From Gammaproteobacteria bacterium (lineage in GTDB: Bacteria > Pseudomonadota > Gammaproteobacteria > JAADJB01), in NCBI GenBank assembly GCA_013151035.1, contig JAADJB010000015.1:1-64000 (forward strand): DNA of 64,000 nucleotides, written 5' to 3'. Shown piece by piece: positions 47,528-53,923 of this stretch; positions within the stretch are counted from its first letter, which is position 1, and every line of letters starts with the position of its first letter. The position numbers were made by a program, and so were the translations under genes. A model generated the notes under the pieces. The model ran no database searches. It worked only from the letters and a program-made list of their open reading frames with translations, and had not been told where the DNA came from.

Positions 47528-48358
47528 TTATTTTTTTACCTGATACAAGACACCACCGCCACTACGGATCATCTCATAGGCATCCGAATATTGACTAATG
47601 GATTCAGAGGCACCTAATAGCAAATAGCCCCCCGGATTTAAACAAGCCGCCATGCGATTAAGAATATCTGTTTTTGATTCTGCCGAGAAATAGATCAACA
47701 CATTACGGCAAAAAATCGCATCAAAGCGTCCTAACAGACTGTAACTCTGCAATAAATTGGTCTGTTGAAACTGAATACGTTTGGCAATATCCGGTTTTAT
47801 TCGACAGTAATCACCGTCATCCGTAAAAAACTTTTTCCTTCGTTCATCCGACAGCCCCCGAGCCAGAGCCATTGCATCATAACGACCCTCGCGCGCATCT
47901 TTTAATACCGATGGCGAGATGTCCGTTGCCAGAATTTTTGCGTCGGTAAAGGACCCTGGCTTACTGGCCAGGTATTCTCTCAAGATCATACTGATTGAAT
48001 AAGGTTCCTGACCATAGGAACAGGCTGCAGACCAGAATCGTGGCTGAGATATTTTTCTTGCCGCAAAATCAGGCAGTATACGAGCCTTCAACTCTTCATA
48101 GGGGTGCACATCACGAAACCAGAAGGTTTCATTCGTCGTCATTGCCTCAATAATATGTTCACGCAAAACGCGATCGCGCTTCTTATCAACCCTATCAATT
48201 AATTCAGACAAGGAAGAGATGCCATATTTTTCACTCAAGCGTGAGAGTCGACTAACAACCAGGTAGCGTTTATTCTGACCTAATACAATCCCGCACGCAT
48301 CCTCAAGAAAGCGCTGAAACGCAGCGAATTCCTGGTCTGAAAATGAGTCTTGCTGCAA
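47528..48358 (-). CDS. cheR: Chemotaxis protein methyltransferase CheR
   Basis: CheR methylates glutamates on chemoreceptors using SAM. The 276-residue product has the N-terminal helical domain ('FQRFLEDACGIVLGQNKRYL') and the Rossmann domain with 'TTNETFWFRD', 'FWSAACSYGQEPYSIS', 'ILATDISPSVLKDA' and 'IFCRNVLIYFSAES'. I place the start at TTG 48358 because GGGAGG lies 8 nt upstream; a GTG at 48385 would add nine residues with no ribosome site. It lies 71 bp after cheV. Confidence 0.93.
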   Translation of the reverse strand: MQQDSFSDQEFAAFQRFLEDACGIVLGQNKRYLVVSRLSRLSEKYGISSLSELIDRVDKKRDRVLREHIIEAMTTNETFWFRDVHPYEELKARILPDFAARKISQPRFWSAACSYGQEPYSISMILREYLASKPGSFTDAKILATDISPSVLKDAREGRYDAMALARGLSDERRKKFFTDDGDYCRIKPDIAKRIQFQQTNLLQSYSLLGRFDAIFCRNVLIYFSAESKTDILNRMAACLNPGGYLLLGASESISQYSDAYEMIRSGGGVLYQVKK

Positions 48359-48429
48359 ATTAAATACCTCCCGAAACGAAACCACAATAACACAGGATCA
48401 TTGATAAAATCCGTCTAAATTTCATATAT

Positions 48430-49365
48430 CTATCCTTCTTTATTTTTATTAACTTGTTGAAGAACGGCCTCAGCCAGTTTATCCGGGGCAAATTTAGCCA
48501 CGAACATATCCGCACCCACCTTTTTAATCATCGCCGAGTTAAAGACACCGCTTAACGAGGTATGCAATAAGACATATAAATGTTGCAGGCCAGGGTTGTT
48601 ACGTATATTGGTAGTCAGGGTATAACCATCCATCTCGGGCATTTCTACATCAGACAGTACCATAGCTAGAGAGGTTACCTTGTCAGGCTCATTTTCCAAC
48701 CAATCTTCTAACTGATCCAGCGCCTGCCGCCCATCGTTACATACTGTATATTCAATACCAATCTGATCCAGGGTGCGTTTAATCTGATTGCGGGCAACCG
48801 ATGAATCATCAGCCACCATTATGTGTGGTGTAACCTCAATGGCCTGTTCTTTTTGAGCATCCACGATATCATCAGAAACGGCATCTTCGGTACCAATAAC
48901 CTCAGAAAGCACCTTCTCGACATCAATAATCTCAATCAGCTCACCGTCTACCCGGGTAACGGCTGTTAAATAACTCTGTTTTCCGGTGCCCTTGGGCGGA
49001 GGCAGAATATCCTCCCAATTCATATTCACGATACGATCAACAGAATCAACCAGAAAGCCCTGAACACTACGATTAAACTCTGTAATAATGATAAAACCAC
49101 CGTTACCTTCAGGTAAAGCACCCTGTCCAATAGACATGGACAAATCCATGATAGGAATGGTTTGACCACGCATATTGGCAATACCACGAACCACAGGATG
49201 TGCATTGGCAATATGCGTCAATGTTGGACACTGTATGACTTCCTGAATCTTGAAGACATTAATTCCGAACAACTGTTTGCCATTCAAGCGGAACATCAGA
49301 ATTTCTAAACGATTATGCCCTGCCAACTGAGTGCGTGAATCGACCTTTGATAATACATCACTCAT
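48430..49365 (-). CDS. cheV: Chemotaxis coupling protein CheV
   Basis: A 311-residue fusion of a CheW-like coupling domain ('RLEILMFRLNGKQLFGINVF', 'RGIANMRGQTIPIMDLS') and a receiver domain ('HIMVADDSSVARNQIKRTLD', phospho-acceptor in 'AMVLSDVEMPEMDGYTL'). CheV links receptors to CheA and may buffer phosphate. The ATG at 49365 has GGGG 7 nt before it; the ATG 12 bp upstream does not. It is divergent from flgA. Confidence 0.94.
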   Translation of the reverse strand: MSDVLSKVDSRTQLAGHNRLEILMFRLNGKQLFGINVFKIQEVIQCPTLTHIANAHPVVRGIANMRGQTIPIMDLSMSIGQGALPEGNGGFIIITEFNRSVQGFLVDSVDRIVNMNWEDILPPPKGTGKQSYLTAVTRVDGELIEIIDVEKVLSEVIGTEDAVSDDIVDAQKEQAIEVTPHIMVADDSSVARNQIKRTLDQIGIEYTVCNDGRQALDQLEDWLENEPDKVTSLAMVLSDVEMPEMDGYTLTTNIRNNPGLQHLYVLLHTSLSGVFNSAMIKKVGADMFVAKFAPDKLAEAVLQQVNKNKEG

Positions 49366-49416
49366 AGTGATCCCCATATTTTGTTCGTTTGTTCGATAAC
49401 AAAGTGTAACCCTCCA

Positions 49417-49443
49417 CTAGCGACAAGAGCCAAATATTCTTTA
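49417..49443 (-). promoter_or_regulatory. Weak sigma-28-like promoter before cheV
   Basis: TAAA (49440-49443), 15-bp spacer, GTCGCTAG (49417-49424) on the minus strand; five of eight -10 positions match the FliA consensus. Confidence 0.35.
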
Positions 49444-49456
49444 GCGCATCGAATAA

Positions 49457-49473
49457 TCGGCACAGCACTTGCA
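49457..49473 (+). promoter_or_regulatory. Sigma-54 promoter of flgA
   Basis: TCGGCACAGCACTTGCA fits the -24/-12 consensus, with GG and GC in exact register. It ends about 48 bp before the flgA ATG and would drive flgA and perhaps flgM, flgN and the PilZ gene. Confidence 0.8.
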
Positions 49474-49521
49474 TGTATCTAATCATGAAACATCAACCAA
49501 GCCTAGCATAAATGATTAATT

Positions 49522-50226
49522 ATGAAGATTAAACAAGCATTTTCAATTCTTTTACTATCTGCCTGTAGCGTCAATATATACGCAGCCGTCTGGCAGAGTC
49601 ATACCTCAATCAAGGAAAAGGCTAACGCCTTCCTGAAATCCCAGCTATCAATAACAGCTGGCCAACGACTTGAAGTCCAGGTCAATCCACTGGATAAACG
49701 CCTAAAACTTGAACGTTGTAAAACACCGTTAAAGGCATCATTACCCTATGGAACAAAAAACCGTAGCACGACTAGTGTAGCCATCCATTGCGAATCAGGC
49801 AACACATGGAAAATCTATGTCACGGCACGCGTCAAAAGAATGGGTAAAACATATATAAGTCAATCATTTATAAGAAAAGGTGAAATAATATCAGCCAATG
49901 ACCTACGCTCCAGTGAAAGCGACCTCAACCTCATCCGAAGCGCTTATTTCACCCGCAAGAACGATATTATCGGCAAAGTCGCCAAACGAAACATCCCAGC
50001 CGAAAGAATGATTACACCGATGATGATTGGCAATCCCCAACTGGTTCGTAAAGGTGACCGCGTAACCTTGCTTGCTGTCAAAAGAGGCATTGAGGTTCGT
50101 ATGCAGGGTGAGGCTATTACCGCCGGTGGCTCAGGGGATCATATACGCGTGCGTGCCTTAACATCCAAACGTATCGTGGAAGGTAAAGTCATCTCCCCCG
50201 GCATTATCCAGGTGTCATTTTTATGA
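49522..50226 (+). CDS. flgA: P-ring assembly chaperone FlgA
   Basis: A 234-residue periplasmic chaperone for FlgI with signal peptide 'MKIKQAFSILLLSACSVNIY' (cleaved near YAA). The C-terminal SAF-like domain is clear: 'RKGEIISANDLRSSESDLNL', 'IPAERMITPMMIGNPQLVRK', 'GDRVTLLAVKRGIEVRMQGE'. It is divergent from cheV, under a sigma-54 promoter. Confidence 0.93.
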   Translation: MKIKQAFSILLLSACSVNIYAAVWQSHTSIKEKANAFLKSQLSITAGQRLEVQVNPLDKRLKLERCKTPLKASLPYGTKNRSTTSVAIHCESGNTWKIYVTARVKRMGKTYISQSFIRKGEIISANDLRSSESDLNLIRSAYFTRKNDIIGKVAKRNIPAERMITPMMIGNPQLVRKGDRVTLLAVKRGIEVRMQGEAITAGGSGDHIRVRALTSKRIVEGKVISPGIIQVSFL

Positions 50227-50271
50227 CGCTTCAAACGATTTAATTCGATCACATAACAAGGTAAACAATAT

Positions 50272-50463
50272 ATGTTCATTACAGATAACAGCCCAAGCAA
50301 TGTATCTCAACTAAAACACATCAAGTCTGGCATACTGAAACAAGTAATAGTTAATCAGACACGTGTGCAACAAATACAACAGACGATTGCAGAGGGCAAG
50401 TATCAGTTTAACCTAGATCGTATTGCAACACGGATAATAGCCTTTGAGTCGATGGTTAGCTAA
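50272..50463 (+). CDS. flgM: Anti-sigma-28 factor FlgM
   Basis: 63 residues, shorter than enteric FlgM (97). The C-terminal sigma-binding helices are recognisable: 'RVQQIQQTIAEGKYQFNLDR' followed by 'IATRIIAFE'. The N-terminal export region is reduced. FlgM holds FliA until export through the finished hook. Its place between flgA and flgN supports the call. Confidence 0.85.
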   Translation: MFITDNSPSNVSQLKHIKSGILKQVIVNQTRVQQIQQTIAEGKYQFNLDRIATRIIAFESMVS

Positions 50464-50472
50464 GGATTACTT

Positions 50473-50958
50473 ATGAATACTCACGAACATATCAAAAAAA
50501 TATATCAACACCTTGAAGATGAAATACGTCAGGTCGAGATATTAAAAAACGCTCTGGATCAAGAAAAAGATATTCTCAATCAGGGCAATGCCAAAGAGAT
50601 TGAACAAAGTAGCGCAAACAAGATACAGGTATTAAAAATAATTGAAGCCAGCGAACAACAACGTATCCAGATCCTGTCTGCATTAAATCTGAACCCGATT
50701 GACTCCGCCATGGATCAATACATCAAGGCATTTGATTCACAAGGTAACATTCAAAAGAAATGGCATACACTGCTGGAAATTATGGAGCAATGCCGTATCA
50801 GCAATGAAGCCAACCATATGATTATTGAAATCAATCAACAACGCACACAGCGCACTTTGAATATCCTGCAGGGTAACAACAATAATCAGCAAAACACCTA
50901 TGAATCCAGCGGTAAAAAGTCAAACTATACAACACGTCAAACTATTGCCACCGCCTGA
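50473..50958 (+). CDS. flgN: Flagellar chaperone FlgN
   Basis: A 161-residue helical protein of the FlgN family ('IKKIYQHLEDEIRQVEILKN' and 'LDQEKDILNQGNAKEIEQSS'), the export chaperone for FlgK and FlgL. It is 9 bp after flgM with AAGGA before the ATG. The last 30 residues are Asn/Gln-rich and unordered. Confidence 0.86.
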   Translation: MNTHEHIKKIYQHLEDEIRQVEILKNALDQEKDILNQGNAKEIEQSSANKIQVLKIIEASEQQRIQILSALNLNPIDSAMDQYIKAFDSQGNIQKKWHTLLEIMEQCRISNEANHMIIEINQQRTQRTLNILQGNNNNQQNTYESSGKKSNYTTRQTIATA

Positions 50959-50966
50959 TTAATTAT

Positions 50967-51704
50967 ATGTTTGGTGTTAAAAAAAAAGATAAACTCCCTG
51001 AGTACAGCCCACAATGGGAAAAGATCACCCGACCTGCTCAGATCATTAACCTGTTAAACCGTAGCAAGGAAGATCATGATCTGATAAACATCACTTTATC
51101 CGGGGATAAACAGATCTACCATAGTTCCATTCTCAGGATACAAGCCCAGGAAACAACCATCCTGCTGGATGAACTGGTACCTGCCAGTGGTCACAAACAC
51201 ATTACACCAGCCAGTCGCATCCAGGTACGTCTTCGTTGTCGCGGTGCGGAGATCCGTTTCCTGACCCGTATAAAAAAAATATCTTCACACAAAGGGATCG
51301 CTATCTATCATGCAGACCTGCCCGACAGCATTCATCACCTACAACGGCGTGAATATTTTCGTATCAAGACCCATAGTGACTCGCTGCAACTGACAATACC
51401 ATTAGCGGGCAGCAGTATCCGTGGGCAACTCAGTGATATCTCCAGAGGTGGTGTTGGTATCATTATCAGTGCAGCAACCAGTTTATCATCCGGTCAGTTT
51501 CTACCCTCCTGTCGCCTTATCCTGCCACAAGAGATCATCATCAATGGATCACTGAGTATTCGCTCATCACGTAAGGGACGGGTAAACAACACTCTACACA
51601 TCGGCGGTATACTTTCGGACATCAGCCGACAGGAACGAAACACCCTGGATCGCTATGTCACTAAATTGGAGAGAGCACTGATACGGCGCTCACAGAAGGT
51701 ATAG
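50967..51704 (+). CDS. YcgR-like PilZ flagellar brake protein
   Basis: 245 residues: an N-terminal YcgR-type split barrel (about 20-115) and a PilZ domain with both c-di-GMP motifs, 'QRREYFRIKTH' (RxxxR) and 'DISRGGVGI' (D/NxSxxG). YcgR proteins bind c-di-GMP and slow the motor. It follows flgN by 8 bp. The GGDEF/EAL proteins at 17269 and 62768 could supply the signal. The broken tRNA begins 22 bp beyond its stop. Confidence 0.88.
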   Translation: MFGVKKKDKLPEYSPQWEKITRPAQIINLLNRSKEDHDLINITLSGDKQIYHSSILRIQAQETTILLDELVPASGHKHITPASRIQVRLRCRGAEIRFLTRIKKISSHKGIAIYHADLPDSIHHLQRREYFRIKTHSDSLQLTIPLAGSSIRGQLSDISRGGVGIIISAATSLSSGQFLPSCRLILPQEIIINGSLSIRSSRKGRVNNTLHIGGILSDISRQERNTLDRYVTKLERALIRRSQKV

Positions 51705-51725
51705 GCATGATATACTTCGCAGCCT

Positions 51726-51755
51726 GTCTCCGTAGCTCAGCTGGATAGAGTATCT
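51726..51755 (+). pseudogene. Truncated tRNA-Arg: 5' 30 nt only
   Basis: GTCTCCGTAGCTCAGCTGGA and the following 10 nt match the intact tRNA-Arg(CCT) at 52978 with one mismatch (acceptor strand, D arm, start of the anticodon stem), then the sequence changes completely. The extended -10 upstream (TGATATACT at 51708-51716) also matches the one before the intact gene (TGATATAAT), so promoter and 5' half are duplicated. No 3' half follows, so it cannot be a functional tRNA. Confidence 0.85.
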
Positions 51756-51759
51756 ATTA

Positions 51760-52332
51760 TTATTCAAAAATGAATGGTGCAGTTGGATACTGACAATTAG
51801 GATTCGATTTATAAGTAAGCTGTTCAAGTAACACGGTTAGTATTTTAAAATGTGTGGATGGAGACGCTACTGCTATAGCATCAACTAGATCGATAAATGA
51901 GTGACCTGATAACTCTATCGGATTTAATATCTTTATCACGTTCAGTTCACCGTCCTCTCCATTCTCAAGCTTTCTATGTATCTCTGCACCATGCAATGCA
52001 GCAAAAGCTATAAGCAGTGCAATAGTAGCATTCTCATGATTAGTTACTTCCAACAAATCATCGGGAAGCACACCATTTGTATACTTAAACGCCTCTAAGA
52101 TAGGCTTATCTGAAACAAAATAGGTAACAAAGTTAGCTAACTTTTTGAATACACTAGCTTCATCAATTCCATCTTTATGAGGAAAATCACGCCTTATTCC
52201 TTGAGCAATCGTTCTGATCTTGGGAACATCAATCAACATTACATCTATACCAAAATCTGCTGCAAAGCCATCAATAAACGCTAAAATATTGGTGACATCG
52301 TGATCCGGCGTTTCATTAAACAAGAGTCTCAT
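51760..52332 (-). CDS. Unrecognised 190-residue protein of the tRNA-Arg island
   Basis: I do not recognise this protein. It is acidic to neutral, with no signal peptide or membrane helix, a probable mix of alpha helices and a beta start ('MRLLFNETPDHDVTNILAFI'), and a hydrophobic central stretch 'NATIALLIAFAALHGAEIHR'. It has no integrase, nuclease or helicase motif visible. It starts at an ATG with GGATGA upstream and stops within a few bases of the broken tRNA. It lies 70 bp downstream of the 67-residue gene, with a terminator-like hairpin between. Its placement in a small tRNA-bounded island suggests accessory, transferred DNA. Confidence 0.7.
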   Translation of the reverse strand: MRLLFNETPDHDVTNILAFIDGFAADFGIDVMLIDVPKIRTIAQGIRRDFPHKDGIDEASVFKKLANFVTYFVSDKPILEAFKYTNGVLPDDLLEVTNHENATIALLIAFAALHGAEIHRKLENGEDGELNVIKILNPIELSGHSFIDLVDAIAVASPSTHFKILTVLLEQLTYKSNPNCQYPTAPFIFE

Positions 52333-52355
52333 TTATTCATCCTTTTATTGCGAAC

Positions 52356-52385
52356 AAAAAAAACGCCCGTTAAGACGCTTTTTAT
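52356..52385 (-). terminator. Terminator-like hairpin with eight Ts
   Basis: On the minus strand AAAAGCGTCT and GGGCGTTTTT form an imperfect stem with G-U pairs, then TTTTTTTT. It lies between the two island genes, so the downstream 190-residue gene may be only partly co-transcribed. Confidence 0.45.
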
Positions 52386-52402
52386 TCGCCCAAAACTTTC
52401 CC

Positions 52403-52606
52403 TTAGCCAAACAAAGACGTTAATTGTCTAGCCGCAGCCTTACCAAGTTCTTCAACGTGACTTAAGCTTTCTACCTTACGAGCGACACTCTTAGCATTTG
52501 ATGCAACAAAAGACGGTGTTGTAGCTTCAATACTATCAGTTTCTCCAACTATTGTGCTTGGCTGAAACAAATACTCAAATGTCACTTTCCCATCTTCAAT
52601 TTTCAT
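52403..52606 (-). CDS. Unrecognised 67-residue protein of the tRNA-Arg island
   Basis: A small protein ('MKIEDGKVTFEYLFQPSTIV' then a Ser/Ala-rich helical second half 'SVARKVESLSHVEELGKAAA'). No family recognised. The ATG is preceded by CGGAG 9 nt upstream, a good ribosome site, which favours a real gene. Same strand as the 190-residue gene; the pair may work together. Confidence 0.6.
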   Translation of the reverse strand: MKIEDGKVTFEYLFQPSTIVGETDSIEATTPSFVASNAKSVARKVESLSHVEELGKAAARQLTSLFG

Positions 52607-52977
52607 TACTAGTTACTCCGTGTCGCTGAAAGTCTTAAATTAAATTCTGCATATTATTAGTGCCAACTAACTATCGTCAATGCCAGCATAACAAATACGG
52701 CGACGACTGTACAAGAAAACATCATTGATTAACAATATAAACCATTAATGCACCAATAAGAAAACATTATCGACAAAGCACCACATAACTTTAAAGATAA
52801 CCACACCACACAATACCCTTCAGTGATACAACCATACTTAACACACATAATACCGATACTGTAGTGCATTTTTCCAAAGTTCACAATCACCACATAGCCT
52901 CCAATAACACACCCTCAATTTCAATAAAAGCTTATATCTATCCCTAAATCCCTATGCTTGATATAATCCACGCTCTT
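52607..52977. other. AT-rich gene-free stretch with strong strand skew
   Basis: 371 bp with no open frame of note. The plus strand is rich in A and C and poor in G. It ends with an extended -10 (TGATATAAT, 52959-52967) that serves tRNA-Arg. No repeat or att-like sequence is visible beyond the tRNA halves. Confidence 0.6.
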
Positions 52978-53054
52978 GTCTCCGTAGCTCAGCTGGATAG
53001 AGTGTCTCCCTCCTAAGGAGAAAGTCGCAGGTTCGAATCCTGCCGGGGACACCA
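52978..53054 (+). tRNA. tRNA-Arg (anticodon CCT)
   Basis: A 77-nt cloverleaf with encoded CCA. The acceptor GTCTCCG pairs with CGGGGAC (one G-U), the anticodon stem TCTCC/GGAGA closes the loop CTCCTAA (anticodon CCT), and the T arm is GCAGG/CCTGC. Its 5' 30 nt are duplicated 1.25 kb upstream. Confidence 0.95.
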
Positions 53055-53063
53055 AATATAAAC

Positions 53064-53786
53064 TCACAATAAAGCCCTGATACACCACAACACCCCAAAC
53101 AACACCACCTGATGCAACATATAGATGATCAGACTATGCCTGCCGGCAAATATCAGGATATTGGCACCCGGCCATGTCGGAGACCTTAGTGGCAGGATGG
53201 AGGCATTTAACACCATACGCGCCAGAAACATTCCCCATAACACTATCCCGAACCAGGGCAGGAACGGGACATAATCCTCAGTGAGGGGTTTATAGGTCAT
53301 CAAACCCAGCCATTGTAGCCAACTATGATTAAACAGAGTGGATTCAATGCCCGTCCCTATCAGAACCAGTAATAAACCAAGAATCAAATTAATCCAGTAT
53401 AGTCTTGTAAACAATGCCCCCAAAAGACTCGCCAGCGCAATAAAATGTAGCACCCCAAAAAAAATAATACGCGAGCCAAACAGTAGCCAACTCACCAGAC
53501 TAATCAGCGCGGCATAAAACACTATCCAGCCCACACGAATCAGAAACTGTTTCCCTGAAACCCCATTCTCACGGGCCAGCACCAGACTAACACCCACCAG
53601 TGAAATAAACAGTCCCAGGATCAGGTAACGAAACCCGATCCAGAACGCACCCTGATAAAAATCCAGCACTAAAAAAGAAAAATAACTCAGATCATAAAAA
53701 AAGTGATACACAATCATCATCAAAATCGCCACACCACGAGCAAGATCAACCAGCGGATAACGACAACTATTTTCTCTATTCACCAC
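53064..53786 (-). CDS. HGSNAT-like acyltransferase membrane protein (DUF1624)
   Basis: A 240-residue integral membrane protein with about seven helices. 'YPLVDLARGVAILMMIVYHF' and 'FYDLSYFSF' are the heparan-alpha-glucosaminide N-acetyltransferase-like (DUF1624) start, with a likely catalytic His in 'MIVYHF'. 'FFGVLHFIALASLLG' and 'AGRHSLIIYMLHQ' are conserved in the family. It may transfer an acyl group across the inner membrane; the substrate is unknown. It lies between tRNA-Arg and relA, with a 114-bp hairpin element upstream. Confidence 0.85.
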   Translation of the reverse strand: MVNRENSCRYPLVDLARGVAILMMIVYHFFYDLSYFSFLVLDFYQGAFWIGFRYLILGLFISLVGVSLVLARENGVSGKQFLIRVGWIVFYAALISLVSWLLFGSRIIFFGVLHFIALASLLGALFTRLYWINLILGLLLVLIGTGIESTLFNHSWLQWLGLMTYKPLTEDYVPFLPWFGIVLWGMFLARMVLNASILPLRSPTWPGANILIFAGRHSLIIYMLHQVVLFGVLWCIRALL

Positions 53787-53805
53787 AGCGATACCGTTAA
53801 CTCAA

Positions 53806-53919
53806 GAGACATGGGTTGCTCTTCTCTCACAGAGACCGTCAGCCGCAGGGGTGCGGCTGTCGAGCCACCATGGATGGTTTCACGGCGTGTCTCTGTGAGA
53901 GAAGAGCAACCCATGTCTC
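53806..53919 (+). repeat. 114-bp hairpin element, copy 5 of 6
   Basis: The arms 53806-53836 and 53889-53919 are perfect 31/31 reverse complements. Inner hairpins are CAGCCGC-AGGGGT-GCGGCTG and ACCA-TGGA-TGGT. It lies 4 bp after the relA stop. Confidence 0.95.
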
Positions 53920-53923
53920 GATC

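Noticed and set aside
51726-51800. A second functional tRNA-Arg gene
   Set aside because: Only the first 30 nt match; no anticodon loop, T arm or CCA follows.
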